Part shown: positions 3,677 to 6,842 of the stretch, one piece after another
Numbering within the stretch: position 1 is the stretch's first letter
How the letters are laid out: the number at the start of each line of letters is the position of its first letter
Source: Pontiellaceae bacterium
GTDB lineage: Bacteria; Verrucomicrobiota; Kiritimatiellia; Kiritimatiellales; Tichowtungiaceae
Direction of reading: 5' to 3'
Length of the DNA: 6,842 nucleotides
Assembly (NCBI GenBank): GCA_029934215.1
Contig: JAOZMR010000149.1
Location: 1 to 6,842, forward strand
The notes under the pieces: model-generated
What the model was told of the DNA's origin: nothing
The model's input: only the letters and a program-made list of their open reading frames with translations
Database searches by the model: none
Program-made: the position numbers and the translations under genes

Positions 3677-6625
3677 ATGAAAAAATATGACGATTTAGAT
3701 GGGGCGGAGAGTCTTCGTGGGGATGAGCAGGCGGCTTGGATGTCGCTGGGCGATTTGCCGTCGATGGATTTGAACGCAAAGGGCGTGGGCGTGGTGGATC
3801 GCTATGAGCTGATCGAGAAGCTCGGTCAGGGCGGGTTCGGCGCAGTCTATGGCGCACGCGATACCGAAGCTGGGATTCTGGTGGCTCTCAAGGCTCTTCC
3901 CGCTGAGGTGAGTTGCGATGAGTCGGAGATGAAGGCGATTCGCAAAAACTTCGCGCTCGTCTCTCGATTGCATCATCCGCATATCGCATCCGTGCTGCAT
4001 CTGCATCGGGTGGAAAATCCAGACGCTCGTGCGACCTCGAAAATGGGCATCAAAAACGGAGACTATTTGGTGGTGATGGAATACGCGGCGGGCGCGACGC
4101 TTTCCGCATTCCGCTCCGCCATGCCCGACGAAAAAATGACGCTTTTCCAAGCCTTGGAATATGCCAGACCCATCGCCGCCGCGCTCGACTATGCTCACGC
4201 GGAGAAGGTGTTGCATCGCGACATCAAGCCCCAGAATATCATCATTTCTCGCGAGGATGGGCTGCGAGTGAAGGTGCTCGATTTCGGATTGGCGGCAGAG
4301 ATTCGATCGTCGATGAGCCGCAAGAGCAAAGACCCGCAGGATTCGAAGAGCGGAACGCCGAACTATATGGCGCCCGAACAGTGGCGCGGAAAGCGTCAAG
4401 ACGGACGCGCTGATCAGTACGCGCTCGCCGCGACGATCTATGAGCTGTTGAGCGGAGAGGTCGCGTTCAAATCAGCGTTCGACACGGGGAATCATAACAT
4501 CATGCGTGATGTTGTGGTAACGGAAACGGTGGAGCCGTTGGAGGAGCTGACGAAAAAGCAGAACGCGGTTTTGCTGAGGGCGCTGAGCAAGGAGCCGGAT
4601 GATCGGTTTGGGAGCTGTGGTGACTTTCTGGATGCGCTGGGGGGAGGGAGAGTCTCTCGCAAAGCCGCAAAGCCGCAAAGAAAATCGGCAATCTTCAATC
4701 GGAAATCGGCAATTCTCCTGGGGTTGTTGGTTGCTGGGTTGTTGGGACTGGGGGTCTATACGTCCCACCGAGCCAGCACAGCACAAGCCGCACAAACCAC
4801 GCAGGAAACCCGCGTGCTTCTCGCGGCGGCGCAAGCGGCGTTGCGCTCGAGCGATTTTGCCGCAGCGACCGAACAGGCGCAGGCGGTTTTGAGGTTGAAT
4901 CCAAATCATTCAGCCGCCGCTGAATTATTGTTGGAGATTGAAAAGCGGGCAGGTGAGCGCAACGCACGTACCATAAAGATCGATACCGAAATGGCGGTCG
5001 AAAAGCTGGAGCGCGAGATCACCGATCGCGGGCAGGGGTTTGGTGAAAAGCTGGATAGCCTGAAACGAGAACTGCTGATTGCGCAGGATGCATATGCGAG
5101 CCGTAGCTGGGGGCAGGCATTCACCGCGTTCAAAGGCGTGGAAGGGATCTGCGCCTCGATAGAGGCTCAGCAAGAGGTCAGAGGTCAGGCATTAGAAGTC
5201 AGAGATCAGATGGAGAGTCAACGCAGAGGCGCGGAGGCGCAGAGTGCGGAGAGTCTGGCAAAAGCGGAATGGGGAAAGGGTGTCGGGGCTGCCCTTGTGG
5301 CTTCCCAATCGTTTGAAAAGGGAAATTTTGAAGAGGCTTCCAAGGGTTGGAGAAATGCGGCGAAAAGCTTCCAAGGGTCGGAAGAAATAGCGATCGCCAT
5401 TTCTTTGTATCGGAAAGCCAAGCAGGAATGGAGTTTTGCCACAAAAGAGCACAAGGAAACACAAAAGGAGATTCAGAAATATGCGCCAGAGGAATGGGCG
5501 GCGGCAGAGCGGTCGGCTCGGTTGGGAGAGGCTTCAGAGAGCGAACCCGTTTTGGGGAAACAGCATTATGTGGCGGCACTGGCGAGCTATAAAAAAGCAG
5601 TAGAGAAAGCCACTCCGTTTCTCGTGCCGCAGATGAAATGGACAGCCACACTCAATGGAAAAGAGGTGGCGGCAACTCTCAAAATTGGAAACCAGACCTT
5701 CACGTTGCCGACCACGATCAAACTCAAAAAAGATCAGTCCTATTCATCATCTGTGTCCCATTCTGGGTGCAAAACCGTTTCCTCCACGCTGAAAGCGGAC
5801 TGGAACGGACTCAAGGAAAAGCGCGTCGCGCTGGAGGAACAGACGCTCCCCTCTGATTTGGTGGAGTTTCCCGGAGCGAGCACTGCAAACTCGGCTCAAA
5901 AACGAGCCGTGGCTCAGACGAGTCTGCCGCTGGAGGTAAAGAGCCGAAAGACCGACATCGCGTTCCGGTTGGTTCCGGCTGGAACCTTCACGATGGGGAG
6001 CCCATCGAATGAAGAAAACCGTTCCAGCGACGAAACTCAACACTCTGTGACGATTTCGAAGCCGTTTTATTGCGGGAAGTTTGAGGTGACGCAAGCGCAG
6101 TGGAAACAGGTGATGGGTACGAGTCTGTCTAATTTCCAAGGGTCGGAAAATCCTGTGGAACAGGTGAGCTGGGACGAGTGCCAGACGTTTTTGCAGAAGC
6201 TTTGTGAGCTTGAGGGGGTTCCGCAAGGAACCTATCGGTTGTTGACGGAGGCGCAGTGGGAATATGCTTGTCGGGCAGGGACAGCTGGGAAGTATGCCGG
6301 AGATTTAAATTCGATGGCGTGGTACAGGTCGAACAGCGAGAGAAAAACGCATCCGGTTGGAACGAAGCAGGCGAATGCTTGGGGAATGTACGATATGCAT
6401 GGGAATGTGTGGGAATGGTGTAATGATTGGTTTGGGGACTATCCATCGGGAAGCGTGACCGATCCGACGGGTGTTTCATCTGCCTCGAACCGCGTCTACC
6501 GCGGCGGGTCGTGGGACGACGACGCGAGGTACTGCCGGTCGGCGAATCGTAGCAGGCGCGCGCCTGGCCACCGCAGCTACTACCTGGGCTTCCGCCTTAT
6601 GAGGACTGCCCCAAACCTCCCTTAA
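3677..6625 (+). CDS. Membrane-anchored Ser/Thr protein kinase with C-terminal SUMF1/C-type-lectin-fold domain; probable DGR variable protein
   Basis: Complete 982-residue receptor-type kinase. N-terminal 40 residues (MKKYDDLD…) lead into a Hanks kinase domain (about 43-320): glycine loop G50-G55, Lys72, HRD 180-182, DFG 202-204, APE 232-234, all intact. A basic repeat-derived juxtamembrane segment (327-343) precedes one transmembrane helix (about 344-362). The exported part has a TPR-like helical pair (about 377-425), a coiled-coil-like stretch (about 430-510), the stalk shared with the first kinase (about 512-655), a PEGA-like beta domain (about 655-722) and a SUMF1/FGE-sulfatase domain (about 757-976) with FEVTQAQW, RLLTEAQWEYACRAG and GNVWEW motifs. 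The FGE residue equivalent to its first catalytic Cys is Asp948; only the second (Cys953) remains, so formylglycine synthesis is unlikely. Codons 939-969 look like a DGR-diversified ligand-binding surface. The start was chosen by homology to the third kinase and by the ribosome site. Confidence 0.95.
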   Translation: MKKYDDLDGAESLRGDEQAAWMSLGDLPSMDLNAKGVGVVDRYELIEKLGQGGFGAVYGARDTEAGILVALKALPAEVSCDESEMKAIRKNFALVSRLHHPHIASVLHLHRVENPDARATSKMGIKNGDYLVVMEYAAGATLSAFRSAMPDEKMTLFQALEYARPIAAALDYAHAEKVLHRDIKPQNIIISREDGLRVKVLDFGLAAEIRSSMSRKSKDPQDSKSGTPNYMAPEQWRGKRQDGRADQYALAATIYELLSGEVAFKSAFDTGNHNIMRDVVVTETVEPLEELTKKQNAVLLRALSKEPDDRFGSCGDFLDALGGGRVSRKAAKPQRKSAIFNRKSAILLGLLVAGLLGLGVYTSHRASTAQAAQTTQETRVLLAAAQAALRSSDFAAATEQAQAVLRLNPNHSAAAELLLEIEKRAGERNARTIKIDTEMAVEKLEREITDRGQGFGEKLDSLKRELLIAQDAYASRSWGQAFTAFKGVEGICASIEAQQEVRGQALEVRDQMESQRRGAEAQSAESLAKAEWGKGVGAALVASQSFEKGNFEEASKGWRNAAKSFQGSEEIAIAISLYRKAKQEWSFATKEHKETQKEIQKYAPEEWAAAERSARLGEASESEPVLGKQHYVAALASYKKAVEKATPFLVPQMKWTATLNGKEVAATLKIGNQTFTLPTTIKLKKDQSYSSSVSHSGCKTVSSTLKADWNGLKEKRVALEEQTLPSDLVEFPGASTANSAQKRAVAQTSLPLEVKSRKTDIAFRLVPAGTFTMGSPSNEENRSSDETQHSVTISKPFYCGKFEVTQAQWKQVMGTSLSNFQGSENPVEQVSWDECQTFLQKLCELEGVPQGTYRLLTEAQWEYACRAGTAGKYAGDLNSMAWYRSNSERKTHPVGTKQANAWGMYDMHGNVWEWCNDWFGDYPSGSVTDPTGVSSASNRVYRGGSWDDDARYCRSANRSRRAPGHRSYYLGFRLMRTAPNLP
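4658..4713 (+). repeat. Short tandem repeats within the juxtamembrane coding region
   Basis: CGCAAAGC occurs twice in tandem plus a 7-base partial copy (4658-4680). AAATCGGCAAT then appears twice (4682-4692 and 4703-4713) around a further AATCGG. These encode the basic segment RKAAKPQRKSAIFNRKSAI just before the transmembrane helix. The first kinase has a different, shorter sequence here, so the repeats were gained in this copy or lost in the other. Confidence 0.75.
5174..5248 (+). repeat. Dispersed repeat copy B with a GTCAGAG-type repeat, in the stalk of the second kinase
   Basis: A low-complexity run of GAGGTCA/AAGTCAGAGATCA units (5174-5211) is followed by the block identical to copy A (5210-5248; core 5219-5244). 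It encodes the VRGQALEVRDQMES and QRRGAEAQSA stretches. Only the second part is present in the first kinase. Confidence 0.65.
5945..6604 (+). other. SUMF1/FGE-sulfatase (C-type-lectin-fold) domain
   Basis: Residues about 757-976 of the second kinase. It opens with FRLVPAGTFTMGSP and continues with FEVTQAQWKQVMG, NPVEQVSWDECQTF, RLLTEAQWEYACRAGT, HPVGTKQANAWGMYDMHGN, VWEWCNDW and YRGGSW…LGFRL, in the family's usual order and spacing. In true FGE two cysteines five residues apart follow GGS. Here the first is Asp948 and the second is Cys953. This family fold is also the scaffold of many DGR variable proteins. Confidence 0.93.
6491..6598 (+). other. Candidate DGR variable region (VR)
   Basis: Eleven codons are NNC where DGR templates typically have AAC: 6497 TAC; 6515, 6518 and 6521 GAC; 6530 TAC; 6551 AGC; 6557 CGC; 6569 CAC; 6575 AGC; 6578 and 6581 TAC. 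If all were AAC in the template, 12 of those 22 adenines are changed and none of the third-position C bases is. Between them lies an unvaried scaffold (RGGSW, CRSANR, APG, LGFRL). The inferred template protein, RGGSWNNNARN then CRSANRNRN then APGNRNNN then LGFRL, has the look of known DGR templates in this fold. The segment is visibly more GC-rich and C-ending in its codons than the preceding part of the gene. The boundaries are approximate; no template repeat is in the window. Confidence 0.8.
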
Positions 6626-6662
6626 TCCGCCGTCGCCCAGCGATAGCCGCGGCTATGGCGGA
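6626..6662 (+). repeat. Nested inverted repeats directly after the kinase stop
   Basis: A perfect 14-base palindrome, ATAGCCGCGGCTAT (6643-6656), sits inside outer arms TCCGCC (6626-6631) and GGCGGA (6657-6662). The 3' arm abuts the palindrome; the 5' side has an 11-base spacer. The outer arm begins at the base after the TAA. There is no T-run after it, so it is not a classic terminator. Known DGRs often carry a hairpin or cruciform just downstream of the variable region, and this could be one. A REP-like element is the alternative. Confidence 0.65.
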
Positions 6663-6682
6663 CAAGCTGTGAAAGGAAACCC

Positions 6683-6696
6683 TCGGCTGTAGCCGA
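6683..6696 (+). repeat. Second small hairpin upstream of the third kinase
   Basis: TCGGCT (6683-6688), GT, AGCCGA (6691-6696): realistically a 5-bp stem with a TGTA loop. It shares the GGCT/AGCC motif with the palindrome just upstream, so the two may belong to one dispersed repeat family. Confidence 0.5.
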
Positions 6697-6742
6697 AAGT
6701 GTTTGAAATGGAGAGACTGGGAGAGGGAAAGTGAAAGGTTTT

Positions 6743-6842
6743 ATGAAAAAGTATGACGATTTAGATGAGGCGGAGAGTCTTCGCGGGGACGAGCAGGCGG
6801 CTTGGATGTCGCTGGGCGATTTGCCGTCGATGGATTTGAACG
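6743..6842 (+). CDS. Third tandem Ser/Thr kinase paralogue, N-terminus only (3' end outside window)
   Basis: ATG at 6743 opens 33 codons that run off the end of the window. The peptide matches residues 1-33 of the second kinase except residue 9 (Glu here, Gly there), including DEQAAWMSLGDLPSMDLN. AAAGG at 6734-6738 lies 4 bases before the ATG. The kinase domain itself is not in view, but the near-identity makes a third copy of the same kinase family very likely. This copy also confirms the start codon of the second kinase. Confidence 0.85.
   Translation, partial: MKKYDDLDEAESLRGDEQAAWMSLGDLPSMDLN

Noticed and set aside
4658..4713. CRISPR-like array
   Set aside because: The units are 8-11 bases, adjacent and in coding sequence, with no spacers.
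6626..6696. Rho-independent terminator after the second kinase
   Set aside because: The stems are GC-rich but no T-run follows either of them.
1..6842. DGR reverse transcriptase or template repeat in the window
   Set aside because: No reading frame shows reverse transcriptase motifs, and no second copy of the variable region with AAC codons is visible on either strand.

Overview
The window holds part of a tandem array of membrane-anchored Ser/Thr protein kinases in a bacterium. All genes are on the + strand. Hanks-type kinases followed by one membrane helix, a helical stalk and swappable C-terminal sensor modules (here thioredoxin-like and FGE-sulfatase/SUMF1), plus two lipoproteins, point to a Gram-negative-type envelope. 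I would guess the PVC group (Verrucomicrobiota, Kiritimatiellota, Lentisphaerota or Planctomycetota). That placement is inference from gene style only, because no marker gene is present.

Layout: (1) 1-2141, a kinase gene lacking its first ~41 codons, ending in a thioredoxin-like domain without cysteines. (2) 2138-2809, a lipoprotein gene overlapping the kinase stop by 4 bases (ATGA). (3) 2834-3535, a paralogous lipoprotein gene. (4) 3536-3676, a short gap and leader with a strong hairpin. (5) 3677-6625, a complete 982-residue kinase gene ending in a SUMF1/C-type-lectin-fold domain. (6) 6626-6742, a short gap rich in inverted repeats. (7) 6743-end, the first 33 codons of a third, nearly identical kinase gene. 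The longest stretch without a gene is about 140 bases.

The most striking signal is the last ~110 coding bases of the complete kinase. They have the layout of a diversity-generating retroelement (DGR) variable region. Eleven codons at the positions where DGR templates carry AAC are all NNC here (GAC, TAC, AGC, CAC, CGC), set in an invariant scaffold (RGGSW, CRSANR, LGFRL). Every inferred change falls on a template adenine. The SUMF1 domain has also lost one of the two FGE catalytic cysteines, as expected of a binding scaffold. No reverse transcriptase or template repeat lies in the window, so the rest of the DGR would have to be elsewhere.

Working model (inference): the kinases are receptors with a cytoplasmic catalytic domain and an exported sensor. 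The kinase half is kept nearly identical between copies while the sensor half is exchanged, and in one copy apparently hypermutated. The two lipoproteins, co-transcribed with the first kinase, may be envelope partners.
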